Origin: Murimonas intestini
GTDB taxonomy: Bacteria > Bacillota > Clostridia > Lachnospirales > Lachnospiraceae
NCBI RefSeq assembly: GCF_024622195.1
Contig: NZ_JANKBI010000002.1
Location: 62,001 to 126,000 of the forward strand
Direction of reading: 5' to 3'
Length of the DNA: 64,000 nt
The notes beneath the pieces were generated by a model. The model saw only the letters and a list, made by a program, of their open reading frames with translations. It ran no database searches and was not told the DNA's origin. Each line of letters opens with the position of its first letter. Position 1 is the stretch's first letter. The position numbers were made by a program, and so were the translations under genes. Shown one piece after another: positions 8,694 to 17,365 of the stretch.

Positions 8694-8753
8694 CCCTCGC
8701 GGCAGCCGCCAAATGTACATGCAGGCATGTTCATCTGGCTCGCTGCCCGCGGG
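8694..8753. repeat. 60-bp imperfect palindrome downstream of thiI
   Basis: The outer arms CCCTCGCGGCAGC / GCTGCCCGCGGG and inner arms around ACATGC AG GCATGT can fold the whole 60 bases into one hairpin. There is no T-run. It could be a dispersed palindromic repeat or a transcription end; no flanking duplication is seen. Confidence 0.5.
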
Positions 8754-8762
8754 AATAAAAGA

Positions 8763-8799
8763 AAGCTTACAGGCCCGGCAAGCCGGACGCTGTAAGCTT
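8763..8799 (-). terminator. Terminator of the HPr-like gene
   Basis: AAGCTTACAG / CTGTAAGCTT arms enclose an inner CCGGC-AA-GCCGG hairpin. Read on the minus strand the stem is followed by TTTCTTTTATT, fitting an intrinsic terminator for the minus-strand HPr-like gene ending at 8850. Confidence 0.75.
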
Positions 8800-8849
8800 C
8801 TGAATTCTCTGATATAGATTCCTGATGCCTGGCGGCATCACTGACAGAA

Positions 8850-9080
8850 TTAAACGATGTATGGAGCGAGAGTCTCTAATACTTCATCAGCACCCTCGTT
8901 TGCATGGATATTTAAGTCGATCGGCTTAGATAAATCCAGGCTGAAAATGCCCATAATAGATTTTGCGTCAATAACGTATCTGCCTGATACAAGGTCGAAA
9001 TCATAATCAAATTTTGTGATTTCGTTTACAAATGATTTTACTTTATCAATGGAATTTAAAGAAATCCTTACTGTTTTCAT
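8850..9080 (-). CDS. HPr-domain protein lacking the phosphocarrier histidine
   Basis: A 76-residue HPr-fold protein. The regulatory-serine segment is kept (DAKSIMGIFSLDLS, matching the Ser46 region of HPr), but the active-site segment that in HPr reads GIHARPA is NSIDKVKSF here, with no histidine. It therefore cannot act as a PEP-dependent phosphocarrier. It may be a Crh-like regulator phosphorylated by HPr kinase and working with CcpA; that is inference. The ATG follows AGGGAGG on the minus strand. It is a single gene with its own terminator. Confidence 0.85.
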   Translation of the reverse strand: MKTVRISLNSIDKVKSFVNEITKFDYDFDLVSGRYVIDAKSIMGIFSLDLSKPIDLNIHANEGADEVLETLAPYIV

Positions 9081-9236
9081 TGGAAAAACCTCCCTTTATT
9101 TTTGTTAGTATCATCTTACATTTTGAGGCTGAAAAAGTCAAGGGATAAACATACAAACTTATAAAGTGTTATTCGTCAAATGTCATAAAAATGCCGAATT
9201 GTTTAATAAACATACTTAATATGAGAGGAAAAATAA

Positions 9237-10535
9237 ATGAAAAAGAAAGCCGCCCTTCACAATCTGGGCTGTAAAGTGAATGCATATGAAACAGAAGCCA
9301 TGCAGCAGCTGCTGGAGGAAAATGGATATGAGATCGTACCGTTTGCACCTGGAGCGGATGTATATGTGATCAATACATGTACAGTGACGAACATTGCTGA
9401 CCGCAAGTCCAGGCAGATGCTGCATAAGGCGAAAAAAATGAACCCCGGTGCAGTCGTGGTGGCTGCGGGCTGCTACGTACAGGCAGCAAAGGAAGAGATC
9501 GAAAAGGACGAGGCGATAGATATTGTTATCGGAAACAACAGAAAGAAGGACCTTGTCAGGATTCTGGAAGAGCACTGGGAGAAAGGAAAACAGGAAGAAG
9601 AGTCTGTCATAGACGTGAACCACACGGCAGAATATGAGGAATTGTCCATCACCAGGACGGCAGAGCATACCAGGGCCTATATCAAAGTACAGGACGGATG
9701 CAACCAGTTCTGCAGCTACTGTATCATTCCGTATGCCAGGGGAAGGGTCAGGAGCAGGCAGCTCTCCGATGTGGTGAGTGAAGTGAGAGGGCTTGCCGCC
9801 AGCGGCTATCAGGAGGTAGTGCTCACGGGGATCCATCTGAGCTCTTATGGCATAGACCATGGAACCAGCCTGCTGGAATTAATCTGTGCCGTAAATGAAA
9901 TAGAAGGCATTAGGCGTATCAGGCTGGGATCGCTGGAGCCTCGGATCATCACAGAGGAATTTGTCTCAGTCATCTCCGGTATGGAGAAGATCTGCCCACA
10001 TTTCCACCTCTCACTCCAGAGCGGGTGTGACGCTACCCTGAAAAGGATGAACAGGCGGTACAGCACGGAGGAATATTATGAGAAATGCCAGCTTCTCAGG
10101 AAGTACTTTGAGAATCCGGCGCTCACCACTGATGTGATCGTGGGATTCCCGGGGGAGACGGAAGAAGAATTCGGGGAGACAAAAAAGTTTCTGGAGAAGA
10201 TCATGTTTTATGAGACGCATATCTTTAAGTATTCCAGAAGAAAAGGAACGAAGGCGGCTGTCATGGAGAACCAGGTCCCTGATGAGATCAAGAGCAGGAG
10301 AAGCGCACAGCTGATAGAACTGGGAAATAAAAACCAGAGGGCATATGAGGAGGCTTATATAGGGAAAGAGGCCGAGGTGCTCTTCGAAGAGAGATTTATT
10401 AAGGATGGGGAGGAATATTTTTCCGGACATACGAAAGAATATATCAGAGTGGCAGTCAGGAGCAAAGAGGACCTCACAAACAAGATCAGACGGATAATTT
10501 TGACAGAAAGTGATTTCTTTGCAAAAATTGATTGA
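9237..10535 (+). CDS. mtaB: tRNA t6A37 methylthiotransferase MtaB
   Basis: Radical SAM enzyme that converts t6A to ms2t6A at tRNA position 37. Order of parts: N-terminal MTTase domain (NLGCKVNAYETEAM, later CTVTNIADRKS and AAGCYVQ with three cluster cysteines), radical SAM motif CNQFCSYCIIPYARGRVRSR, and a C-terminal TRAM domain. The N-terminal sequence and 432-residue length fit MtaB rather than MiaB or RimO. ATG 9237 follows GAGAGGAA. It is transcribed divergently from the HPr-like gene. Confidence 0.94.
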   Translation: MKKKAALHNLGCKVNAYETEAMQQLLEENGYEIVPFAPGADVYVINTCTVTNIADRKSRQMLHKAKKMNPGAVVVAAGCYVQAAKEEIEKDEAIDIVIGNNRKKDLVRILEEHWEKGKQEEESVIDVNHTAEYEELSITRTAEHTRAYIKVQDGCNQFCSYCIIPYARGRVRSRQLSDVVSEVRGLAASGYQEVVLTGIHLSSYGIDHGTSLLELICAVNEIEGIRRIRLGSLEPRIITEEFVSVISGMEKICPHFHLSLQSGCDATLKRMNRRYSTEEYYEKCQLLRKYFENPALTTDVIVGFPGETEEEFGETKKFLEKIMFYETHIFKYSRRKGTKAAVMENQVPDEIKSRRSAQLIELGNKNQRAYEEAYIGKEAEVLFEERFIKDGEEYFSGHTKEYIRVAVRSKEDLTNKIRRIILTESDFFAKID

Positions 10536-10591
10536 ATTTTGGCAACATTTATATTAGAATAGATATAAAGTTTAGTTAAGGGCGTGAGAAA

Positions 10592-10855
10592 ATGGCAAAA
10601 ATAAGTAATACTCAATATTTTAAGGTTAGTTCTGATACAGAGCTTCAGGTGAAAGAAATTCTGGATACGGTTTATAATGCTATGAGAGAAAAAGGTTATA
10701 ATCCTGTGAACCAGATTGTCGGATATATTATGTCCGGAGATCCGACTTACATTACCAGCCACAATAATGCGAGAAGCCTCATAATGAAGGTTGAGCGTGA
10801 CGAGCTGGTGGAAGAGCTGCTGAAGGAATATATCAGGAATAAGGCGTGGCAGTAG
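10592..10855 (+). CDS. ireB: IreB family regulatory phosphoprotein (UPF0297)
   Basis: An 87-residue protein matching the IreB/UPF0297 family along its length (VKEILDTVYNAMREKGYNPVNQIVGYIMSGDPTYITSHNNARS... in segments). In enterococci IreB is phosphorylated by the kinase IreK and affects cephalosporin resistance; Thr residues are present near the N-terminus. It starts the conserved ireB-ruvX-yrzB cluster, with ruvX beginning 9 bases after its stop. Confidence 0.93.
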   Translation: MAKISNTQYFKVSSDTELQVKEILDTVYNAMREKGYNPVNQIVGYIMSGDPTYITSHNNARSLIMKVERDELVEELLKEYIRNKAWQ

Positions 10856-10863
10856 GCGAAACT

Positions 10864-11304
10864 ATGAGAATAATGGGATTAGACTACGGTTCAAAGACAG
10901 TAGGTGTCGCTGTAAGCGATGCCTTGCATCTGACCGCGCAGGGAATAGAAATAATAAGAAGAACGTCTGAAAATAAGCTTCGCCAGACTCTGGCGCGTAT
11001 TGAAGTTTTGATTGAAGAATATGAAGTAGGGACCATTGTCCTTGGGTTCCCGAAAAATATGAATAATACTATCGGAGACAGGGCTGAGAAGTCTCTGGCA
11101 TTCAAAGAAATGTTAGAGAGACGGACAGGCCTGCCTGTTATTATGTGGGATGAACGGCTGACGACTGTGGAGGCGAACAGGACTCTTATAGAGGGGAATG
11201 TGCGCCGTGAAAACCGTAAAGAATATGTGGACATGCTTGCTGCTGTCTATATTCTGCAGGGTTATTTAGATTGCGAGGATATGAAAAATCATGGAAAAGA
11301 TTAA
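10864..11304 (+). CDS. ruvX: YqgF/RuvX family RNase H-fold nuclease
   Basis: A 146-residue protein with an RNase H-like fold, proposed to resolve Holliday junctions or process 16S rRNA precursor. Motifs are MGLDYGSKTVGVAVSD with the first catalytic Asp, TIVLGFPKNM, WDERLTT with the conserved D-E-R, and VDMLAAVYILQGYL at the C-terminus. A GTG at 10846 would overlap ireB and has its own AGGA site; ATG 10864 gives the canonical N-terminus. It overlaps the next gene by 14 bases, so the three genes form one operon. Confidence 0.93.
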   Translation: MRIMGLDYGSKTVGVAVSDALHLTAQGIEIIRRTSENKLRQTLARIEVLIEEYEVGTIVLGFPKNMNNTIGDRAEKSLAFKEMLERRTGLPVIMWDERLTTVEANRTLIEGNVRRENRKEYVDMLAAVYILQGYLDCEDMKNHGKD

Positions 11305-11551
11305 ATTCGATTTTGCAGACACACAGGAAACTGCAGAATTTTTTGTGTTGGAAGAAACCCGTATTAACGGGATTAATTATATTCTGGTAACTGATTCAGA
11401 GGAAGACGATGCAGAAGCACTGATTTTAAAAGATTTATCAGCAGACGGCGATGCAGAAGCTCTGTTTGAGATCGTGGATGACGATGATGAGCTGGAAGCC
11501 GTATCCAGGATATTTTCTGAGATGCTGGAGGATGTGGATATCACGCTGTAG
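11291..11551 (+). CDS. DUF1292 (YrzB-like) acidic protein
   Basis: An 86-residue, very acidic protein of the DUF1292 family, the third member of the ireB-ruvX-yrzB cluster found across Firmicutes. The family core is visible as FFVLEETRINGINYILVTD and EALILKD, followed by the acidic tail. No biochemical function is established. Start ATG 11291 lies within the end of ruvX. It is followed by 166 bases without a gene. Confidence 0.88.
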   Translation: MEKIKFDFADTQETAEFFVLEETRINGINYILVTDSEEDDAEALILKDLSADGDAEALFEIVDDDDELEAVSRIFSEMLEDVDITL

Positions 11552-11717
11552 GAAAAACCTGCCGCGTTTGATGTTAAATAAATAATAAAATATAGTTATT
11601 CACAAAATTTCAAGGGTATCATTGCGTCCGGACGGATTATATCCTTAAAATCACGGGGAATACTATAAGTACAAATGATCAAGGACGGATAATAAAAGAA
11701 AATGGAGGTATATTTTT

Positions 11718-13382
11718 TTGAAAAACATTAATAACTCAAAATTGAAAATCATTCCTTTAGGTGGACTGGAACAGATAGGAATGAACATTACTGCCTTTGA
11801 ATTCGAAGACAGTATAATTGTTGTGGACTGCGGTCTGGCTTTCCCGGAGGACGACATGCTGGGGATCGATCTGGTGATTCCGGATATCACATATCTGAAG
11901 GATAATATCAGCAAAGTGAAGGGGTTCGTGATAACCCACGGCCATGAGGACCATATCGGCGCCCTTCCCTACGTGCTTAAGGAAATAAATATCCCGGTAT
12001 ATGCCACGAAGCTGACTGTGGGACTGATAGACAATAAATTAAAAGAGCATGGCCTTTTAAAGAAAGTAAAGAGAAAAGTAGTGAAACACGGACAGTCCAT
12101 AAATCTGGGCGCATTCCGCGTTGAATTTATTAAGACAAACCACAGTATCCAGGACGCATCCGCACTGGCTATCTATTCACCGGCAGGGACGATTGTCCAT
12201 ACAGGTGACTTCAAGGTAGATTATACGCCTGTGTTTGGTGACGCCATCGACCTGCAGCGTTTTGGCGAGATAGGGAAAAAAGGCGTTCTTGCCCTCATGT
12301 GCGACTCTACAAATGCGGAGCGCAAGGGCTTTACAATGTCGGAGCGCACAGTTGGAAGAACGTTTGATAATATATTTGCTGAGCATAAAAATACAAGGAT
12401 CATCATCGCTACATTTGCTTCTAATGTAGACAGGGTGCAGCAGATCATCAATTCAGCTTATAAGTTCGGCAGGAAGGTAGTGGTGGAAGGCCGGAGCATG
12501 GTCAATGTCATCGGAACTGCCTCAGAGCTGGGTTATCTGAATATTCCGGACAATACACTGATAGAGATCGAACAGATGAAGAACTATCCGGATGAACAGA
12601 TGGTGCTTATCACAACAGGCAGCCAGGGTGAGTCCATGGCAGCGCTGTCACGTATGGCTGCAGATGTTCACAAGAAGGTTACGATAAAGCCGGGCGATAC
12701 AGTGATCTTCAGTTCCAACCCGATTCCCGGAAATGAGAAGGCTGTTTCAAAGGTTATCAATGAGCTGTCCATGAAGGGCGCTGATGTCATCTTCCAGGAT
12801 GCCCATGTATCAGGACATGCCTGCCAGGAAGAGATCAAGCTTATCTATTCACTGGTGAGACCTAAATATGCGATCCCTGTCCATGGAGAATACCGCCATC
12901 TGAAGGCACAGGCAGAGATAGCGAAGAATCTCGGGATAGAGAAGGAGAATATCTTCATCCTGTCCTCAGGGGACGTGCTTGAGCTGGATGACAGCCAGGC
13001 TAAGGTAGTGAACCATGTACAGACAGGCGCTATTTTTGTAGACGGACTGGGTGTGGGTGATGTGGGGAATATCGTTCTGCGTGACCGCCAGCACCTGGCA
13101 GAGGACGGCATACTGATCGTTGTGCTCACACTGGAAAAGCACAGCAATATGGTAATGGCAGGGCCTGATATCGTCTCCAGAGGATTTGTGTATGTGAGAG
13201 AATCAGAGAGCCTGATGGAAGAAGCCAGGCATGTGGTTGAGAATTCTCTTGACTACTGCATGGATAAGAAAATAACAGACTGGGGCAAGATCAAAAATAA
13301 TGTAAAGGAATCCCTGGGGGATTTCCTTTGGAAGAAAACAAAACGCAATCCAATGATCCTGCCTATCATAATGGAAGTATAA
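11718..13382 (+). CDS. Ribonuclease J
   Basis: Metallo-beta-lactamase/beta-CASP RNase with 5'-exonuclease and endonuclease activity in mRNA decay and rRNA maturation. Seen: zinc motif HGHEDHIGALP, further His/Asp in HTGDFKVDYTP, the beta-CASP region with CDSTNAERKG, ITTGSQGE and FSSNPIPGNE, and the C-terminal HGEYRHL. Length of 554 residues is normal. The start is TTG 11718 after ATGGAGGT and a run of T. Whether it is RnjA or RnjB cannot be told from this window. The ylbF gene overlaps or follows directly. Confidence 0.95.
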   Translation: MKNINNSKLKIIPLGGLEQIGMNITAFEFEDSIIVVDCGLAFPEDDMLGIDLVIPDITYLKDNISKVKGFVITHGHEDHIGALPYVLKEINIPVYATKLTVGLIDNKLKEHGLLKKVKRKVVKHGQSINLGAFRVEFIKTNHSIQDASALAIYSPAGTIVHTGDFKVDYTPVFGDAIDLQRFGEIGKKGVLALMCDSTNAERKGFTMSERTVGRTFDNIFAEHKNTRIIIATFASNVDRVQQIINSAYKFGRKVVVEGRSMVNVIGTASELGYLNIPDNTLIEIEQMKNYPDEQMVLITTGSQGESMAALSRMAADVHKKVTIKPGDTVIFSSNPIPGNEKAVSKVINELSMKGADVIFQDAHVSGHACQEEIKLIYSLVRPKYAIPVHGEYRHLKAQAEIAKNLGIEKENIFILSSGDVLELDDSQAKVVNHVQTGAIFVDGLGVGDVGNIVLRDRQHLAEDGILIVVLTLEKHSNMVMAGPDIVSRGFVYVRESESLMEEARHVVENSLDYCMDKKITDWGKIKNNVKESLGDFLWKKTKRNPMILPIIMEV

Positions 13383-13393
13383 GGAAGATGCAG

Positions 13394-13750
13394 ATGGATA
13401 AAGTTGAAGGCTGCACCAGGGCTTTGATGGAGGCAGTGACCTCCAGTGAAGCATATGCCAGATATATAAGTGTGAAAGAGGAGCTTTCAGGACAGCCGGA
13501 ACTCAAAAAACAGATCAATGATTTCAGGCGGCGCAATTACCTCATCCAGAACCAGCCTGACAGCGAGAAGCTGCTTTTAGAGATGGCTGATCTGGAGAGG
13601 GAGTATGAGGACTTCCGCAAGAATCCGCTTGTCCATGAATATCTGGAAGCAGAACTCAGGGTCTGCCGTATGATGCAGAAGATCAGCCAGGCGCTGGTCA
13701 GTGTTATAGACCTGGAGCTGGATGATATAGCGGATGCTATTATACTGTAA
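13394..13750 (+). CDS. YlbF/YmcA family protein (DUF964)
   Basis: A helical protein of about 118 residues. YlbF and YmcA form, with YaaT, a complex that affects RNase Y and competence and sporulation in Bacillus. Family features are SEAYARYISVKEELSGQPELKKQINDFRRRNYLIQ and the closing EYLEAELRVCRMMQKI segment. The open frame begins inside the RNase J gene, but AAGGAAG places the start at ATG 13394 (or ATG 13388). Placement right after an RNase gene fits an RNA-decay role; the exact function is inferred from the family. Confidence 0.85.
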   Translation: MDKVEGCTRALMEAVTSSEAYARYISVKEELSGQPELKKQINDFRRRNYLIQNQPDSEKLLLEMADLEREYEDFRKNPLVHEYLEAELRVCRMMQKISQALVSVIDLELDDIADAIIL

Positions 13751-13782
13751 GGATGGATTATGTACGACAGAGGGGAGAAGGC

Positions 13783-14172
13783 ATGAAGACGAAGAATACT
13801 GCATCAGCAATACTGTTTACAATACTGAAAATCGTGATTCTGGTCCTGATCGTCTTAGCGCTCATAGCCATAGGAAAAAAGGCATATGACTTCGGATATA
13901 AGGTATTTGCCCAGGAGACTGTGTCAGATCCGCCGGGAAAGGATGTGGTGGTGACCATACCAGACGGAATGGATGCAGGGGATGTGGGGAAGCTGCTGGA
14001 AGAAAAGCGGCTGATACTGGATGCTGATGTCTTCCGTGTCCAGGAGCTTCTCTCAAAATATCACAACAAGATAAAACCAGGGACATACACATTGAATAAT
14101 TCCTGGTCTGCCGATATGATGCTTGAGGTGATCTCGGGCACGGACGAAACAGAGTCAGAATCGGAAACATAA
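13783..14172 (+). CDS. MltG-like membrane protein without the catalytic domain
   Basis: A 129-residue protein with one membrane helix (about 11-35) and an extracellular LysM-like domain: VVVTIPDGMDAGDVGKLL, then KIKPGTYTLNNSWSADMMLEVIS. This matches the N-terminal module of MltG/YceG endolytic transglycosylases, but the protein stops before the catalytic YceG domain. In Bacillus full mltG (yrrL) occupies this same place between yrzB and yrrM. The start ATG 13783 has GAGGGGAGAAGG ahead; an earlier ATG at 13753 lacks one. It may be a regulatory stub; function unknown. Confidence 0.75.
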   Translation: MKTKNTASAILFTILKIVILVLIVLALIAIGKKAYDFGYKVFAQETVSDPPGKDVVVTIPDGMDAGDVGKLLEEKRLILDADVFRVQELLSKYHNKIKPGTYTLNNSWSADMMLEVISGTDETESESET

Positions 14173-14192
14173 AGAACAGAGGCTGGAAACAG

Positions 14193-14840
14193 ATGATAGT
14201 AGATGAAAGGATGGTTGCCTACATCAATTCCCTTGATGCAGGCAACACACCATTTTTGAATAAGATAGAGCAGCAGGCACGAAGAGACTTCGTGCCTGTA
14301 ATTCGAAGGGAAACACAGAGCTTCTTAAAAGTCCTGCTGGCTGTAAAACGCCCCATGAAGATTCTGGAGGTGGGGACAGCAGTGGGATTTTCTACGCTCC
14401 TGATAAGTGAATACGCCCCTGCGGGCTGCCATATCACCACAATTGAGAAGTATGAGAAGAGGATACCTGTGGCCAGGACGAATTTCCGGGAAGCAGGCAG
14501 GGAGGATATGATCACGCTCCTTGAGGGGGACGCCATGGAGATCCTTGCAGGGCTGCAGGGGAGTTATGATTTCATATTTATGGATGCGGCGAAGGGGCAG
14601 TATATCCATTTCTTTCCTGAGGTGATGAGGCTTTTGGAGCCGGGCGGAGTCCTTGTATCTGACAATGTGCTGCAGGACGGTGATATTATTGAGTCACATT
14701 TTGCAGTGGAGAGAAGGAACAGGACGATTTACAAAAGAATGAGGGATTACCTCTATGAGCTGAAACATAATGACAGTCTGACGACCAGCATTGTTCCCCT
14801 GGGGGACGGTGTGGCAGTCAGTATCAAGACAGAAGGATGA
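14193..14840 (+). CDS. trmR: tRNA 5-hydroxyuridine methyltransferase TrmR (O-methyltransferase)
   Basis: SAM-dependent O-methyltransferase, 215 residues, matching Bacillus YrrM/TrmR, which methylates ho5U34 to mo5U34 in tRNA. Motif I is ILEVGTAVGFSTLL, the metal and substrate-binding region is FIFMDAAKGQY, and VSDNVLQDG follows. Its neighbour is the U32 gene that would make the ho5U substrate, supporting TrmR over a catechol methyltransferase. The start ATG 14193 has a modest AGGCTGGAAA site. It is separated by 6 bases from the U32 gene. Confidence 0.88.
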   Translation: MIVDERMVAYINSLDAGNTPFLNKIEQQARRDFVPVIRRETQSFLKVLLAVKRPMKILEVGTAVGFSTLLISEYAPAGCHITTIEKYEKRIPVARTNFREAGREDMITLLEGDAMEILAGLQGSYDFIFMDAAKGQYIHFFPEVMRLLEPGGVLVSDNVLQDGDIIESHFAVERRNRTIYKRMRDYLYELKHNDSLTTSIVPLGDGVAVSIKTEG

Positions 14841-14846
14841 TGATAT

Positions 14847-16094
14847 ATGAGAACACCTGAATTACTGATACCGGCCAGCAGCCTGGAAGTGTTAAAGATT
14901 GCCGTGATATATGGCGCGGATGCAGTGTACATCGGCGGAGAGGCATTTGGGCTGAGAGCAAAGGCTAAAAACTTTTCCATGGAGGACATGAGGGAGGGCA
15001 TTGCATTTGCCCATGAGCATGGGGTAAAGGTCTATGTGACAGCAAATATCCTGGCTCATGATGACGATCTGGCAGGCATAGAAGAATACTTCGAGGAGTT
15101 AAAGGAGATAGGACCAGACGCCCTGATCATTGCAGACCCGGGTGTCTTTAACATTGCAAAGAGAGTCTGCCCGCAGATAGAGCGCCACATAAGCACACAG
15201 GCCAACAATACAAATTATGAGACATATCTGTTCTGGCATGAGCTGGGAGCAAAGAGGGTAGTCTCGGCAAGGGAGCTGTCCCTGGCAGAGATAAAGGAGA
15301 TACGTGCCCATATCCCGGATGAGATGGAAATTGAGACATTTATACATGGGGCAATGTGCATATCATACTCCGGACGCTGCCTTCTGAGCAATTATTTTAC
15401 AGGAAGAGATGCCAACAGAGGAGCCTGCACCCATCCCTGCCGCTGGAAATATTCGGTGGTGGAGGAAACGAGGCCGGGAGAGTATATGCCCGTCTATGAA
15501 AATGAGCGGGGGACTTATATCTTTAATTCAAAGGACCTGTGTATGATAGAGCATATCCCGGAATTGATCGAAGCAGGGATAGACAGTTTTAAAATAGAAG
15601 GGCGGATGAAGACAGCCCTGTATGTGGCTACTGTGGCCAGGACATACAGGAAGGCCATCGATGACTGTCTGAAGGACAGAGGGCTCTATGAGGAGAATCT
15701 GCCGTGGTACAGGGAGCAGATATCCAACTGTACCTACCGCCAGTTTACAACAGGCTTTTTCTATGGCAGGCCTGACAGCGAAGCGCAGATATATGACAGC
15801 AATACTTATGTAAAGGAATACACTTATCTGGGCATAATAGGTGAAGAGAACGGTGAGGGCTGCTACAGGATAGAGCAGAGAAATAAATTCTGTACAGGCG
15901 AGATGATCGAGGTAATGAAGCCTGACGGCCGGAATATCCGGGCAGAGGTGAAACGTATCATAAATGAAGACGGAGAAGAGCAGGAATCAGCTCCTCATCC
16001 CAAGCAGGTGCTGTATGTGGACCTGGGCATGAAGCTCTCGCAGTATGACATCCTGAGACGTCAGGAAATGGAAACAGAGAAAGAAGGAAACTGA
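14847..16094 (+). CDS. Peptidase U32 family protein, TrhP-type tRNA uridine hydroxylase
   Basis: U32-family proteins of this kind (TrhP; Bacillus YrrN/YrrO) take part in prephenate-dependent hydroxylation of tRNA U34. Seen: ELLIPASSLEVLKIAVIYGADAVYIGG at the N-terminus, STQANNTNY, the U32 signature region ETFIHGAMCISYSGRCLLSNY with cluster cysteines, and ACTHPCRWKY. At 415 residues it has the C-terminal small domain. It lies directly between trmR and a phosphoesterase, which overlaps its stop. Bacillus has two such genes in this place; only one is here. Confidence 0.88.
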   Translation: MRTPELLIPASSLEVLKIAVIYGADAVYIGGEAFGLRAKAKNFSMEDMREGIAFAHEHGVKVYVTANILAHDDDLAGIEEYFEELKEIGPDALIIADPGVFNIAKRVCPQIERHISTQANNTNYETYLFWHELGAKRVVSARELSLAEIKEIRAHIPDEMEIETFIHGAMCISYSGRCLLSNYFTGRDANRGACTHPCRWKYSVVEETRPGEYMPVYENERGTYIFNSKDLCMIEHIPELIEAGIDSFKIEGRMKTALYVATVARTYRKAIDDCLKDRGLYEENLPWYREQISNCTYRQFTTGFFYGRPDSEAQIYDSNTYVKEYTYLGIIGEENGEGCYRIEQRNKFCTGEMIEVMKPDGRNIRAEVKRIINEDGEEQESAPHPKQVLYVDLGMKLSQYDILRRQEMETEKEGN

Positions 16095-17296
16095 TGATCG
16101 CAATATTACTGGCTCCGGTCTATCTGCTTGTCAGCTATTACGTGCTTAGATGGACATTAAAGTGGATGGGTGCATGTCACCGGTTTTTTAAAGGAAAATA
16201 TTTCCGCCGGATCTTCATAGGTTTATATGTTTTCGGTTCTACAGCCGTGCTCACGTCATTTCTGATCAAGCAGCCTTACTGGCTGCACAGGGTGCTGAAG
16301 CAGGTCAGCAATTTCTGGATGGGTGTATTTCTGTACGCAGTTCTGGCCATTGCCGCGGCAGATCTTGTCAGGCTGATCCTGCGTCACACAAAGGTCTTAA
16401 AGGATAATGTGGTAAAGTCAAAGGCCATGTTTATCACAACTGGCACTGTGGCTGCAGCGGCAGTCATAGCTCTCAGTGTCTGGGGACTTCTGCATGCAAG
16501 GCATATCACCACGTCATCATATGAGGTGGAGGTGGCCAAGGAGTTTGAGGATAAGACAATGACCGTGGTCCTGGCGGCTGATATGCATCTGGGTTACAGC
16601 ATAGGCGAGTGGCATATGAGGCAGATGGTGGACAGGATCAATGAGATGGATGCTGATGTCGTCTGTTTTGCAGGGGATATATTTGACAATGAATTTGACT
16701 CGGTCAAAAATCCTGACAAGGTAGAAGAGATCCTGAGAGGGATCAAAAGTAAATATGGAGTATATGCTTGTTATGGAAACCATGACCTGGATGAACCCAT
16801 ACTGGCGGGATTTACCTTTGGCAGAGGGGACAGAGAAAATGATGATACAAGGATGGAAGAATTTTTAAAGGGCGCGGGCATCACGCTTCTCAATGATGAA
16901 GCCGTATGCGTGGATGATAAGTTCTATCTTGCCGGAAGGCGGGATTTCTCCAGGGCGCGGAAGGTGGAGGGAGGAAGAAAATCTCCTGAGGAACTGCTGG
17001 AAGGCCTGGATAAATCAAAACCTGTCTTTGTCATAGACCATCAGCCGAAGGAACTGGATAAACTGGCTGCGGCAGGGGCTGATATGGATCTGTCAGGACA
17101 TACACATGACGGGCAGCTGTTTCCTGGGAATCTTCTGATAGGCCTTATGTGGAAGAATCCCTGCGGACATATAATAGTGGACGGGATGGACTCTGTGGTG
17201 ACATCGGGAGTAGGCGTCTGGGGACCTAATATGCGCGTGGGGACAGACAGCGAGGTAGTGAAGATCACAGTTAATTTTCAACAGGCGCAAAAATAA
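16094..17296 (+). CDS. Membrane metallophosphoesterase (YkuE/YaeI-like)
   Basis: A 400-residue calcineurin-like phosphoesterase with about four N-terminal membrane helices (1-140) and a catalytic domain facing outward or peripheral. Metal motifs are VLAADMHLGYS (D-x-H), FAGDIFDN (G-D-x-x-D), CYGNHDLDEP (G-N-H-D/E), and GHTHDGQLFPG. Related proteins act on membrane phospholipid or UDP-linked substrates; the substrate here is unknown. The ATG overlaps the U32 stop codon by one base (TGATG), so the gene is in the trmR operon. Confidence 0.88.
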   Translation: MIAILLAPVYLLVSYYVLRWTLKWMGACHRFFKGKYFRRIFIGLYVFGSTAVLTSFLIKQPYWLHRVLKQVSNFWMGVFLYAVLAIAAADLVRLILRHTKVLKDNVVKSKAMFITTGTVAAAAVIALSVWGLLHARHITTSSYEVEVAKEFEDKTMTVVLAADMHLGYSIGEWHMRQMVDRINEMDADVVCFAGDIFDNEFDSVKNPDKVEEILRGIKSKYGVYACYGNHDLDEPILAGFTFGRGDRENDDTRMEEFLKGAGITLLNDEAVCVDDKFYLAGRRDFSRARKVEGGRKSPEELLEGLDKSKPVFVIDHQPKELDKLAAAGADMDLSGHTHDGQLFPGNLLIGLMWKNPCGHIIVDGMDSVVTSGVGVWGPNMRVGTDSEVVKITVNFQQAQK

Positions 17297-17365
17297 TTTT
17301 TGGGAAAGGCACTAACTGGGGCATTTAGACATAAACTGTATTAAATCCGCCAAGAGGTGCTTTTT

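Noticed and set aside
17297..17365. Skin element or split sigK
   Set aside because: Regions 2 to 4 of sigma-K are continuous and no recombinase gene lies near.
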